NCBI GenBank assembly: GCA_021784675.1
Contig: JAJYHR010000186.1
Coordinates: 1 to 41,321, forward strand
Direction: 5' to 3'
DNA: 41,321 bases
Source of the DNA: Actinomycetes bacterium
Lineage (GTDB): Bacteria; Actinomycetota; Acidimicrobiia; Acidimicrobiales; Acidimicrobiaceae
Shown: positions 16,401-24,071 of the stretch, in pieces
Layout of the letters: each line of letters begins with the position of its first letter
How positions within the stretch are numbered: the stretch's first letter is position 1
Position numbers and translations under genes: made by a program
The notes under the pieces: model-generated
The model's database searches: none
What the model was told of the DNA's origin: nothing
The model's input: the letters and a program-made list of their open reading frames with translations, nothing else

Positions 16401-17019
16401 CTTCGGGGTCGGCCGAGAGCTCCGGCGGCCCGCAGAATGCGCCCTCCGGCCCGCTCCAGGTCCGCACCTCGACCGGGCCCGAGAAGCCGGCGGATCTCGT
16501 ACCATCCACGGTGGCGACCAGGACCAGCGGGACCCGGGTGACCTCCCGGACCATCTCTACGATCCTCTGGAACAGTGCGGCCTCCGGCAGCGGCAGGAGG
16601 TCGTCGAAGGTGTTCGCAAGTCTGACGACAGCCCGTTGGAGCGACTCCCGAAACTGGAAGCGAGCCAGCGTGGTCTCCACATGAGCCAGGATCATCGCCT
16701 GCTCGTGCTGGAGGATGAGTTCCAGCGCCTCGCTGCCAAGCCTCTCCCCGGCGTAATCGCGGAGAGCCGCATAGATCGGAGTCAGCTGCGCTACACCAGT
16801 GTTGAGAAGGTAGTGGCGCTCGGCAATCTGCTTGATCCGCCCGGCATCCACCAACCCGCTGGAGAGCGTCAAGGCGATCTCACTCTCGATGAAGCTGGCT
16901 ACGCGCTCAGTTGCGGCTCGATCCTCCAGGCCGAAAGGTGGCGACAGCGCCGCCACCGCATCGACAAGCATTGTGTGGATGCCTTCGAACGATGCGCCGG
17001 CACTCTCTGGAAACTGCAA
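13483..17019 (-). CDS. Multidomain GAF-GGDEF-EAL cyclic-di-GMP protein with C-terminal CZB-like zinc-binding tail
   Basis: Very large (1178 residues) signalling protein without obvious membrane helices, so probably cytoplasmic. Order: helical N-terminus (about 1-130; ERHYLLNTGVAQLTPIY is faintly globin-sensor-like), then three GAF-like regions (about 140-295, 310-470, 490-645). GGDEF domain follows with an intact GGDEF at 739-743 but no RxxD inhibitory site five residues before it. The EAL domain has its motif changed to EML (862-864), while the other metal/substrate residues remain (FNITP, VEITED, DDFGTGYASL, DEIKVDRS, AEGVE, QGYHYSRP). The tail CALGDW (C1112) with H1138-x3-H1142 resembles the CZB zinc site. 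It should make and/or break c-di-GMP in response to small ligands. The TTG start (17019) abuts ggagg; ATG 16971 with gaagg is an alternative. Confidence 0.88.
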   Translation of the reverse strand: MQFPESAGASFEGIHTMLVDAVAALSPPFGLEDRAATERVASFIESEIALTLSSGLVDAGRIKQIAERHYLLNTGVAQLTPIYAALRDYAGERLGSEALELILQHEQAMILAHVETTLARFQFRESLQRAVVRLANTFDDLLPLPEAALFQRIVEMVREVTRVPLVLVATVDGTRSAGFSGPVEVRTWSGPEGAFCGPPELSADPEEPAGTGPVGRALQSGEVQLALSLGSPEFDRWRSDLDRLGLCFAAAVPFEISLERTAVIALFRGADDPVTPDLSDPLVAMGGEVSRLFRARRLSQQEKRRLAVSEAKASLASCDATALAEMIDWFSKRLLASGVISSGTLLVADPDRTVLRCVRFWGEATFEQDLLKLQVPLAGAATIASSVVSAFHLQEEVITSGLAKANQANQGVVKALVELAAGRTIARFPLVVRGSSVGVYVAMIADHAGTSTSDLLINDLRDLVGAAMARFERNMVEVESRWLGELSRTLLDSAGVIFEASSDQSLLQAICDAIISNGVFGGAWVAMADPATGRLSPVALAGPAPSGLAELQTVIDSDGPGPFSLQGVRNGAVSWSEEGWADPRFREWQAFLLANGYRSAVALPIHDAGRVSGAIVVVAYEPGVFIAPVISILATVARMASQGLADFKLKQRLNEERNHQSRAARTDHLTGLGNRIAFEEVTVEWLSDRRPVALGVLDLDGFKELNDSLGHSAGDLFLQRLGAVLGVMRSREVMVARLGGDEFGFCIDRTDGESVAGFTNRVMAAIAEMGSEFAITCSLGWALAPEDSDSYRLLLVHADEALYAAKAAGKARSLFFGGQVAARTASRRLIREQLPADLAASKVPFALQPKIDARTGALKSVEMLLRWPISSMGVVGAELRSDPALARDLGIYAIETARSVGDDFSRAGFASLGISFNITPSHFLSPHFLDDVKPLLTAGDQGRFTVEITEDVALGDLHVARTAVADLRAAGLRVSLDDFGTGYASLSNVATLEVDEIKVDRSFISRFRHDLNAFAVVSSLAILAGLAGLEVIAEGVETGEELDAWMRLGGQMVQGYHYSRPVPLEEIFAQLRPGRFSRRNTTPFPLADFVLVSRALIDSHLNPAKLYRGSACALGDWFARREVRWGGFESFRTAHSLHQRLHDSGSVLLGPELVDAMERLVADIDWELTASWVSGGRD

Positions 17020-17211
17020 CCTCCGACCGCCCTGAATCTATCCGTCCTCAACTCCCGCAGCGTTCCCGGGCCTAAGTCACCCTCCGAAGCGCCGCCGCCA
17101 CCCTGCGACTCGATTGCCACGCCTAAAGGCGAGTTTAGCCCAGATACCAGCGAAAACGTGAAAACTATCGCCCTGCCCCGGATAAAAAGTGGAAAGTGCC
17201 TCCATGTAGGG

Positions 17212-17218
17212 TAAGAAT
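17212..17218 (+). promoter_or_regulatory. Candidate -10 for leaderless transcription of the acyl-CoA dehydrogenase
   Basis: TAAGAAT ends 6 bases before the ATG at 17225, so transcription would begin at or next to the start codon. Consistent with the absence of a properly spaced Shine-Dalgarno. The -35 is not clear. Confidence 0.3.
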
Positions 17219-17224
17219 GGAGGC

Positions 17225-18376
17225 ATGACAGCCTTTGCACTCACCGACGAGCAGAAGGAGTTCCGCTCGGTCATCCGCTCATTTGCCCGGAACCGGATCG
17301 CTCCGCACGCGGCCGGGGTCGACGACACCGCCAGCTTTCCCTGGGAGAGCTTCCAGGCCTGCGTGGAGATGGGCCTGCCGGGAATGGCGATTCCCGAACA
17401 GTACGGCGGCGCCGGCGCGGATCACGTAACCCAGGCCATCATGGTCGAGGAGATCGCTGCCGCCTGCGCCTCGACCTCGCTGACACTGCTGATCTCGAAG
17501 CTGGGGATGACCCCGGTGATCTACTGGGGATCGGACGAGCTAAAGGCACGCTACCTTCCCCGGATAGCCGACGGTACCGCCCAGGCCTCCTACTGCCTCT
17601 CAGAGCCGGATGCCGGGAGCGACGTCGCCGCGCTCTCGACGCGGGCGGTTCGCGACGGGAACAGTTACGTCCTCACCGGAACCAAGTACTGGATCACCAA
17701 CGCGGGCATCTCCGACACCTACACCGTCTTTGCCAAGACCGACCCGGCGGCCGGTCACCGCGGGATCACCGCCTTCGTAGTCGAGGCCGGTTGGGGGGTA
17801 AAGGTCGCCAAGCTGGAGAGGAAGCTGGGAGTCCGGGGGTCGCCCACCGGCGAGGTGGTCCTGGACGAGGTCCGGGTACCCGTCGAGAACCGGATCGGCG
17901 AGGAGGGGCAGGGCTTCTACATCGCCATGGGCACGCTCGATCGCTCCCGTCCGATGATCGGGGCGCAGGCCACCGGGATCGCGAGCGGCGCCCTCGCCTA
18001 CGCAGTCGACTACATGAAGGAGCGCAAGCAGTTCGGGCGCGCACTGGCGGACAACCAGGGACTGCAGTTCATGGTCGCCGACATGGGCACCCGCCTGGAG
18101 GCGGCCCGGCGGCTGGTCTACTCGGCCTGCGCCCTGGTGGATGACGACCCGGAACACGAGCTCACCAAGATCGGAGCGATGGCGAAGCTCTTCGCATCCG
18201 ACACCGCCATGCAGGTGACCGTCGACGCCCTCCAGTTACTGGGAGGGTACGGTTACACCAAAGACTTTCCGCTGGAGCGGATGATGAGGGACGCCAAGAT
18301 CACCCAGATCTACGAGGGCACCAACCAGATCCAGCGGATCGTGGTCGGGCGCCAGCTGATAGGAGGCAAGCAGTGA
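17225..18376 (+). CDS. Acyl-CoA dehydrogenase
   Basis: 383-residue FAD enzyme catalysing alpha,beta-dehydrogenation of an acyl-CoA, electrons passing to ETF. N-terminal helical domain, middle beta domain with CLSEPDAGSD and KYWITNAG (FAD/substrate contacts), and C-terminal helical domain with LLGGYGYTKDFPLERMMRDA then IYEGTNQIQR. The glutamate of YEGT is the catalytic base position of short/medium-chain dehydrogenases, so activity is expected on short chains (butyryl or branched). The downstream 3-hydroxyacyl-CoA dehydrogenase overlaps by 4 bp (GTGA), making a beta-oxidation pair. No hydratase or thiolase adjoins; the crotonase at 2018 is distant. Confidence 0.92.
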   Translation: MTAFALTDEQKEFRSVIRSFARNRIAPHAAGVDDTASFPWESFQACVEMGLPGMAIPEQYGGAGADHVTQAIMVEEIAAACASTSLTLLISKLGMTPVIYWGSDELKARYLPRIADGTAQASYCLSEPDAGSDVAALSTRAVRDGNSYVLTGTKYWITNAGISDTYTVFAKTDPAAGHRGITAFVVEAGWGVKVAKLERKLGVRGSPTGEVVLDEVRVPVENRIGEEGQGFYIAMGTLDRSRPMIGAQATGIASGALAYAVDYMKERKQFGRALADNQGLQFMVADMGTRLEAARRLVYSACALVDDDPEHELTKIGAMAKLFASDTAMQVTVDALQLLGGYGYTKDFPLERMMRDAKITQIYEGTNQIQRIVVGRQLIGGKQ

Positions 18377-19227
18377 TAACCCGTCTGGGAGTGGTGGGTG
18401 CGGGCCTCATGGGCTCCGGGATCGCCGAGGTATCGAGCCGGAAGGGCCTAAGCGTGGTGGTGGTTGAGGCCAGCCAAGCGGCGCTGGAGCGAGCCCGAAA
18501 CCGGATCACCAAGTCGATCGATCGCGGGGTGCGCTCCGGAAAGCTCACCGCGGCCGAGCGCGACGCGGCTTTGGCGCGGATCGCCTTCGAGACCGACCTC
18601 TCCGCCATCGCCGACTCCGAGCTGGTGGTGGAGGCGGTCATCGAGGAGGAGAGTACCAAGCTCGAGCTCTTCCGCCGGATCGACGAGGTGGTCACCGACC
18701 CCAACGCCATCCTCGCCTCCAACACCTCCTCGATACCGATCATGAAGCTGGGGATGGCCACCAAGCGCCCGGAGTCGGTAGTGGGTATCCACTTCTTCAA
18801 CCCAGTGCCGGTGATGCCCCTGGTCGAGCTGGTAACCTCGCTCCTCACCGATCCGAACACCGCGGGCGCAGCCAACCGCTTCGCCACCGACCAGCTCGGA
18901 AAGCACGTCATCCTCTCCAAGGATCGGGCCGGCTTCATCGTCAACGCGCTGCTCATCCCCTACATCCTCTCGGCGATCCGCATGTTCGAATCCGGCTTTG
19001 CGACCGCGGAGGATATCGATACCGGCATGGTCGACGGGTGCGCCCACCCGATGGGGCCGCTGGCCCTCGCCGACCTGATCGGCCTGGATACGACCATGGC
19101 GGTCGCCGAGTCGCTCTATAGCGAGTTCAAGGAGCCGCTGTACGCGCCACCGCCGCTCCTCTCGCGGATGTGCGAGGCGGGGTTGCTCGGCCGCAAGACC
19201 AGCAGGGGCTTCTACCAGTACGACTGA
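18373..19227 (+). CDS. 3-hydroxybutyryl-CoA dehydrogenase (3-hydroxyacyl-CoA dehydrogenase family)
   Basis: 284 residues, the usual size for single-function enzymes (HbdA/FadB2 type). GTG start overlaps the preceding stop codon and follows aggaggc. The NAD-binding Rossmann motif GVVGAGLMGSGIAEV is at the N-terminus. ASNTSSIPI and GIHFFNPVPVMPLVE contain the catalytic Ser/Asn and His positions, and KDRAGFIVNALL begins the C-terminal helical dimer domain. It oxidises 3-hydroxyacyl-CoA to 3-ketoacyl-CoA with NAD (or runs in reverse with NAD(P)H). Coupled to the acyl-CoA dehydrogenase upstream, it would serve short-chain fatty-acid or branched-chain amino-acid degradation. Confidence 0.92.
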   Translation: MITRLGVVGAGLMGSGIAEVSSRKGLSVVVVEASQAALERARNRITKSIDRGVRSGKLTAAERDAALARIAFETDLSAIADSELVVEAVIEEESTKLELFRRIDEVVTDPNAILASNTSSIPIMKLGMATKRPESVVGIHFFNPVPVMPLVELVTSLLTDPNTAGAANRFATDQLGKHVILSKDRAGFIVNALLIPYILSAIRMFESGFATAEDIDTGMVDGCAHPMGPLALADLIGLDTTMAVAESLYSEFKEPLYAPPPLLSRMCEAGLLGRKTSRGFYQYD

Positions 19228-19271
19228 TCCGCTAGGCTGGGTGGCGAAAATAACCCCCGATAAGGAGTTCA

Positions 19272-20645
19272 ATGCCAGCCGAACGGCTCCGCTTCGCCCC
19301 GTCGCCCACCGGTTACTTCCACGTCGGGAGCGCGCGAACCATCCTCTACAACTGGCTTCTGGCCAGGAAGTCCGGTGGGTCGCTGCTGCTGCGCATCGAT
19401 GACACCGACACCGAGCGCAACCGGGAGGAGTGGGTCGATGGCATCGTCAGCTCGATCCAATGGCTGGGGCTCGACTGGGATCTCGGGCCGGTACGCCAGT
19501 CGTCACGGCTCGAGCGTTACGCAGAGGTAGCCGCCGAGCTCGAGAGCACCGGCCACGCCTACTGGTGCGGCTGCACCCGTGAGGAGGTCGAGGCGCGCAA
19601 GCCCGCCGGAAGCCCTCCGGGCTACGACGGCTTCTGCCGCGATCGGAGGCTCGGCCCCGCCGAAGGGCGGGCGCTGCGCTTCCGGGTCCCCGAGAACCCG
19701 GTGACGGTCTCCGACCTGGTGCGGGGAGAGGTGGTCTTCCCGACCGGCTCCATCGAGGACTTCATCGTGGTGAAGTCGAGCGGCGCCCCGCTGTACGTCC
19801 TCGCCAACGCCGTCGACGACGCCGACTTCGAGATCACGCTGGTGGTCCGGGCCGAGGAGCACCTCCCGACCACGCCGAAGGCGGTCCTCATCCACCAGGC
19901 GCTCGGGCATGGGATCCCGCGCTTTGCCCACCTTCCGGTGCTGGTCAACGAGGCGAGGCAGAAGCTGTCCAAGCGGCGCGACCGGGTAGCCATCGAGGAC
20001 TTCCGTGACCAGGGGTACCTCCCCGAGGCCATGATCAACTACCTCGCGTTGCTGGGGTGGAGCCCTGGCGGTGACCGGGAGTTCTTCACCATCGCCGAGC
20101 TGGAAGAGGAGTTCTCCTTCGAACGGGTCTCCCACTCACCCGCCTTCTTCGACGAGCGCAAGCTGGCTCACTTCAACAAGCACTACATCCAGCAACTCTC
20201 CGAAGAAGAGCTGCTCGCCATGGCGGTGCCCTTCATCGAGAGGGCGGGGCTCACTCTCGATCCCCACGCTATCCGGCCGTTGCTCGCCGAGGTCAAGCCC
20301 AGAATCTCCACCCTGGAGGAGCTCCCGGGCATGGTCGACTTCCTGCTCTCCGACCCCAGCTACGAGGGCCTCGACCTCGCCAAGTTCGACCAGGGCACGG
20401 TTTCGATGCTCGGCGCCGTCGCCGCCGCTATCGCCGATACCGAGCCCTTCACCCCGGAGAAGCTGGAGTCGCGGATCCGCGCCCTCTGCGAGGAGATCGG
20501 AGTCTCCCTCCGCAAGCTCCAGGAGCCGGTCAGGCTGGCGATCACGGCGAAGCGGGTGGGGGTTCCCCTCTTCTCGGCCATCGCCGCAGTGGGGCGACCG
20601 GCGGCGCTTCGCCGGCTCAGCGCCTTCTCCGCGGCCATCGGCTAG
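19272..20645 (+). CDS. gltX: Glutamyl-tRNA synthetase
   Basis: 457-residue class I synthetase, ATG start with aaggag. The HIGH-type motif is FHVGSAR (PSPTGYFHVG near residue 15) and the KMSKS-type loop is KLSKR. WCGCT with a later FCRDR gives a possible zinc-knuckle cysteine set. The C-terminal anticodon-binding region is complete. Most actinobacteria lack GlnRS and use this enzyme to load Glu on tRNA-Gln before amidation by GatCAB, so the enzyme may be non-discriminating; the tRNA-Gln gene 113 bp downstream fits that idea but does not prove it. Apparently monocistronic with a 44-bp gap to the upstream operon. Confidence 0.95.
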   Translation: MPAERLRFAPSPTGYFHVGSARTILYNWLLARKSGGSLLLRIDDTDTERNREEWVDGIVSSIQWLGLDWDLGPVRQSSRLERYAEVAAELESTGHAYWCGCTREEVEARKPAGSPPGYDGFCRDRRLGPAEGRALRFRVPENPVTVSDLVRGEVVFPTGSIEDFIVVKSSGAPLYVLANAVDDADFEITLVVRAEEHLPTTPKAVLIHQALGHGIPRFAHLPVLVNEARQKLSKRRDRVAIEDFRDQGYLPEAMINYLALLGWSPGGDREFFTIAELEEEFSFERVSHSPAFFDERKLAHFNKHYIQQLSEEELLAMAVPFIERAGLTLDPHAIRPLLAEVKPRISTLEELPGMVDFLLSDPSYEGLDLAKFDQGTVSMLGAVAAAIADTEPFTPEKLESRIRALCEEIGVSLRKLQEPVRLAITAKRVGVPLFSAIAAVGRPAALRRLSAFSAAIG

Positions 20646-20713
20646 CCGGCCTCTGCGCGAGATCGTCGCGTCCCACCGCAGCAGCGGCCACCCGGTAAAG
20701 GCCGCTTTCCCCG

Positions 20714-20731
20714 GGCGGAGCCGGCTCCGCC
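20714..20731. repeat. Perfect palindrome between gltX and tRNA-Gln
   Basis: GGCGGAGCCGGCTCCGCC, 18 bases, 69 bp after the gltX stop and 28 bp before the tRNA. Could serve as a terminator hairpin for gltX; no U-run follows. A TAAGAT at 20743-20748 is a possible -10 for the tRNA. Confidence 0.4.
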
Positions 20732-20758
20732 GCCCCGGCGAGTAAGATGTCCTCACCT

Positions 20759-20830
20759 TCGGGGGTGGTGTAATCGGCAACACTGCAGGTTCTGGCCCTG
20801 CCATTGGGGGTTCGAGTCCTCCCCCCCGAG
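20759..20830 (+). tRNA. tRNA-Gln (anticodon CTG)
   Basis: All four stems fold: acceptor TCGGGGG/CCCCCGA, D stem GTGT/ACAC, anticodon stem GCAGG/CCTGC around loop TTCTGGC (anticodon CTG, 20792-20794), T stem GGGGG/CCTCC around TTCGAGT. The discriminator base is G and CCA is not encoded. 72 nt. The IclR ORF in the track begins inside this gene, so its listed start is false. Confidence 0.96.
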
Positions 20831-21037
20831 CTCAACCGGGTGGATTTCGGTACCGGCGCGAACCCGCAGGGATCCTGCCCGCCACCTCTTCCACCACGCA
20901 TCCTCCCCCAGTTCCTCCTGCTACGACCCGAGCGAAACGGGCCGCCCATCCGGAGCCGGCTGGGAGCGCACCACCCCTCCCCGCTTGACTACCGCGGCTG
21001 CTCGGGGTATTCTTCAACTGTGCGTAATACGGATACT

Positions 21038-21790
21038 ATGTCCACCATGCGGACAGGCGATGGAGCCGAGAGCGTAGCGGTCCTGGCGAAGACGTTTCAG
21101 GTTCTCGACGCCCTGGCCGCTGGAAGGCCGGAGTCGGTCTCCCAGCTCGCCAGCAGACTGGCGATGCCCAGGACCACCGTCCACCGGATCCTCCAGACCC
21201 TGGCCGCCCAGGAGGTCATCACGGCGTCCTTCCAGCCTGGACCCAAGCTGATCCACTGGGCGCTTGCCGCGCTCAACGTGGGTGGGATCAGGGCGGCCAG
21301 CGGGCCGGTTCTCCACCGCCTCGTCGAGGCCTTCGGGGAGACAGCAAGCGTCTTTGTGAGAAGCGGGCCAACCAGGACCTGCGTCGCCCGGCAAGAGGGT
21401 ACGGAGGAGATCAGGCACAACCTCAGCGTCGGGATGTCGATCCCGCTCCACGTCGGCTCAGGGGGTCGCATCCTCCTCGCCTGGCTGGCCCCCGAGGAGC
21501 GGGAGCAGCTGATCCGCGAATCCCGGTCGGTATCCGGCGCGCCGGCGGTGGAGCCACAGGGAGGCTGGCAAGCGATAAGGGAGGGGGGCTGGGCGATCTC
21601 CCGGGGCGAGCGCGACCCGGTCCTCGCCTCGATCAGCGCTCCGGTGTTCGGGCCGGACGGCCACGTCGCCGCCGCGCTCAGCCTCTCGGGTCCGCTGATG
21701 CGCTTCACCGCGGAGCGGGCCTCCGATATGGCGGCGCGGCTCAAGGCGGAGGCAAGGATCCTCGGCGCCCAGATCGAGGGAGGGGAATAA
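21038..21790 (+). CDS. IclR-family transcriptional regulator
   Basis: 250 residues from the ATG at 21038 (ATG 21047 also possible); the longer track ORF overlaps the tRNA. The N-terminal winged helix-turn-helix is seen in LDALAAGRPESVSQLASRLA and TTVHRILQTLAAQEVI. The C-terminal IclR effector domain follows, with GMSIPLHVGSGGRILLAWL and a final AALSLSGP strand. There is no Shine-Dalgarno, and TAATAC at 21025-21030 sits 7 bases before the ATG, so the mRNA may be leaderless. The stop codon abuts the start of the CoA-transferase gene, so the regulator is the first gene of the catabolic operon and probably controls it, responding to a small organic acid. Confidence 0.88.
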   Translation: MSTMRTGDGAESVAVLAKTFQVLDALAAGRPESVSQLASRLAMPRTTVHRILQTLAAQEVITASFQPGPKLIHWALAALNVGGIRAASGPVLHRLVEAFGETASVFVRSGPTRTCVARQEGTEEIRHNLSVGMSIPLHVGSGGRILLAWLAPEEREQLIRESRSVSGAPAVEPQGGWQAIREGGWAISRGERDPVLASISAPVFGPDGHVAAALSLSGPLMRFTAERASDMAARLKAEARILGAQIEGGE

Positions 21791-22996
21791 ATGAGCCGGA
21801 ACCAAGCGCTTGGCGGTCTTCGGGTGGTCGAGTTCGGCCAGTTCGTAGCCGCTCCTTCCGCTGGACGGATCCTCGCCGACTTCGGCGCCGAAGTAGTGAA
21901 GGTGGAGGCTCCGTCTGGAGATCCGCTGCGGGGCTGGGGCGCCGATTCCGGAGGCTCCGACAGCTGGTGGTGGCGGATGCAGGCGCGAGGAAAGCGGCTG
22001 GTGGCGATCGACCACAGAACCCTGGAGGGGCGGAGGGTCTCCTTCGAGCTGGCGCGGCGGTGCGACGTTCTCATCGCCAACCTGAGGCCGGGAAGGATGG
22101 AGTCCTGGGGACTCGGGTACGCCGAGGTGGCCGCTGCCAACCCAGCCATCATCTACGCCAGCATCTCTGGGTTCGGGGCCTCCGGACCCTACCGGGAGCG
22201 CCCCGGCTTCGGGAACATCGCCGAGGCCATGGGCGGCATCCGCTACGTCACCGGCTTTGCCGACCGACCCCCGGTGCGAACCGGACTTTCGGTCGGCGAC
22301 GAGCTGGCGGCGCTCCAGGCGGTCATCGGCATCCTGCTCGCCCTCCACCGCCGGGACCAGGACCCCGAACACCCAGGGGAGTTCGTCGACGTCGCGCTTA
22401 ACGAGTCGGTGCTCTCGATCACCGAAGGGATGATCCCGGACTACGCCAACGCCGGGATCGTGCAGGAGCGGACCGGGAATCAGCTGCTCCGATCGGCTCC
22501 ATCGAACATCTACCCCGCGGCGGACGGGCGATGGGTTGCCATCAGCGCCAACAGCAACAAGACCTTCGCCAATCTCGCCAAGGCCATGAACCAACCCGAG
22601 CTGGCGGACGACCCGCGCCTCCAGACCAACGCCGGACGGGTCGCCGCCGCCGGCGAGCTCGACGAGCTCATCTCCTCCTGGACCGCGCAACACGACCACG
22701 ACTCCCTGCTCGAGCTGCTTGCCGGCGCCGGCGTCCCGTCCGGGCCGGTGATGAGCGCGAGGGACATCTGCGAGGATCCCCAGATCCGCGCCCGGAAGAT
22801 GATCCGCCACACCTCTACCCGGTCTGGAGACCCGGTGCAGATGCTCGACGTGATCCCGAGGCTCGCCAACTCTCCCGGCGCGATCCGGTGGGCAGGTGGC
22901 GAGGTCGGGGAGGACACCGACGCGGTGCTGGCCGAGTACCTCGGATACCCGACGCATGAGATCAAGCGCCTCCGCGACTCGGGCGCGATCGGCTAG
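21791..22996 (+). CDS. Family III (CaiB/BaiF) CoA-transferase
   Basis: 401 residues, ATG immediately after the IclR stop, with gaggg upstream. The family opening GLRVVEFGQFVAAPSAGRIL and DFGAEVVKVEAPSGDPLRGWG are present. SVGDELAAL places the catalytic aspartate that forms the acyl-anhydride/CoA thioester intermediates, about residue 172. Such enzymes move CoA from a donor thioester (often succinyl-CoA or acetyl-CoA) to a free acid. With an HMG-CoA-lyase-type enzyme two genes on, a substrate such as 3-hydroxy-3-methylglutarate, glutarate or citramalate is a reasonable guess; human SUGCT is a family III example acting on glutarate and HMG. Confidence 0.9.
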   Translation: MSRNQALGGLRVVEFGQFVAAPSAGRILADFGAEVVKVEAPSGDPLRGWGADSGGSDSWWWRMQARGKRLVAIDHRTLEGRRVSFELARRCDVLIANLRPGRMESWGLGYAEVAAANPAIIYASISGFGASGPYRERPGFGNIAEAMGGIRYVTGFADRPPVRTGLSVGDELAALQAVIGILLALHRRDQDPEHPGEFVDVALNESVLSITEGMIPDYANAGIVQERTGNQLLRSAPSNIYPAADGRWVAISANSNKTFANLAKAMNQPELADDPRLQTNAGRVAAAGELDELISSWTAQHDHDSLLELLAGAGVPSGPVMSARDICEDPQIRARKMIRHTSTRSGDPVQMLDVIPRLANSPGAIRWAGGEVGEDTDAVLAEYLGYPTHEIKRLRDSGAIG

Positions 22997-23009
22997 GCGA
23001 GCATCTCCG

Positions 23010-24071
23010 GTGGGAACCCTGCGCCTGGTCTCCGGGAACTCCTTCCTCGGCGGCAAGCTGGAGCCGAACGGCACGCTCGAAGTGGACCTGCCCGAGCAGC
23101 ACGATCTGGAGGTGACCCTCGACGAGGATGACCTGATCTGGCCGGGTTTCATCGACTTCCACCTCCACCTGGGTGACCGGGGGCGGGACGGCTTCGGCGT
23201 GGAGCCCCCGGATCTCTGCCGCGCCGGGGTGTTCGCGGCTGGAGACGCCGGCACCTTCGGCTGGAAGAACCTGCCTCCCGCCCGGGGAGGATTCCCTTAC
23301 CGGCGATGGCTATCGTTGCTACCCTACGGCCTGCTTTCGCCGAGCGGTGACCGCTACCCTGGCCTCGACTCTGAACCCCGGCTCATCGAGGCCTACGAGA
23401 CCAACCGCGACCAGCTCGCGGGCGTGAAGATCCGCCTTGGCCAGCACGATCTTGACGAGGATGAGCTCCTGCTCGCCGACGGAACCCGGATCGCGCGGCG
23501 CCTGGGAGCGCCCCTGATGGTCCACATCACCGGCACCTGGATCCCGCTCGGCGATCTGGTCGCGGCCCTCCAGCCGCGCGATGTGATTACTCACCTCTAC
23601 CACGGAAGGCGGGGGTCGATACTCACCGATGCCGGGATCGATCCGGCGATCGAGGTCGCAAGGAGCAAGGGCGTGCACCTCGATCTCGCCCACGGCCGCA
23701 ACCACTTCTCCTGGAGGGTCTTCGACAGCGCGTGCCACCGCGGGATCGCCGTGGATACGGTGAGCACCGACCTCACCCGCAGCAACCGTGGCCGCCCTCC
23801 CCTGATCGACTTGGCACACCTCTGCTCGAAGCTGCTCTCCGCCGGTTTCGGCTGGCCCGAGCTCTACCGGGCGACGGTGGAGGTGCCGGGGAAGTATCTT
23901 CGGCTTGCGATCCCGGAGGGGTCGCTGGTGGTGCTCCGAAAGCGGGAGGCCCCCACCACCCACTACGACTGCGAGGGGGAGTTCCGGAGCGCTACGCACC
24001 GCTGGAGCCCGACGCTCGCCGTCTACGCGAACCGGCTGGTGACCACCGGCCTTCAGAAAGGAACCCGTTAA
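23010..24071 (+). CDS. Amidohydrolase-superfamily metallohydrolase (deacetylase/dihydroorotase-like)
   Basis: 353 residues from the GTG at 23010, 13 bp after the CoA-transferase; the track start (22896) lies inside that gene. Binuclear-metal amidohydrolase signatures are visible in order: PGFIDFHLHLGD (HxH on strand 1), GVKIRLGQ (candidate bridging lysine), LMVHITG, ITHLYHGRRGSI, LDLAHGRNHFSW and VSTDLTRSN (catalytic aspartate). This pattern matches the amidohydrolase/deacetylase group related to EF0837/Atu3266, which hydrolyse esters or amides such as acetylated hydroxy acids. It may free an acid from a conjugate before CoA activation. The last base of its stop is the first base of the next gene's ATG. 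Confidence 0.82.
   Translation: MGTLRLVSGNSFLGGKLEPNGTLEVDLPEQHDLEVTLDEDDLIWPGFIDFHLHLGDRGRDGFGVEPPDLCRAGVFAAGDAGTFGWKNLPPARGGFPYRRWLSLLPYGLLSPSGDRYPGLDSEPRLIEAYETNRDQLAGVKIRLGQHDLDEDELLLADGTRIARRLGAPLMVHITGTWIPLGDLVAALQPRDVITHLYHGRRGSILTDAGIDPAIEVARSKGVHLDLAHGRNHFSWRVFDSACHRGIAVDTVSTDLTRSNRGRPPLIDLAHLCSKLLSAGFGWPELYRATVEVPGKYLRLAIPEGSLVVLRKREAPTTHYDCEGEFRSATHRWSPTLAVYANRLVTTGLQKGTR

Noticed and set aside
16780-17019. Globin-coupled-sensor domain at the N-terminus of the GGDEF-EAL protein
   Set aside because: ERHYLLNTGV...PIY faintly recalls the proximal-histidine region, but the rest of the globin pattern is not clear enough to call.
20804-21037. N-terminal extension of the IclR ORF as given in the track
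   Set aside because: It begins inside the tRNA-Gln gene; the HTH domain starts after the ATG at 21038.
21458-23254. 598-residue minus-strand ORF across iclR and the CoA-transferase
   Set aside because: Shadow frame; the plus-strand genes carry catalytic motifs, overlapping start/stop arrangements and ribosome-binding sites.
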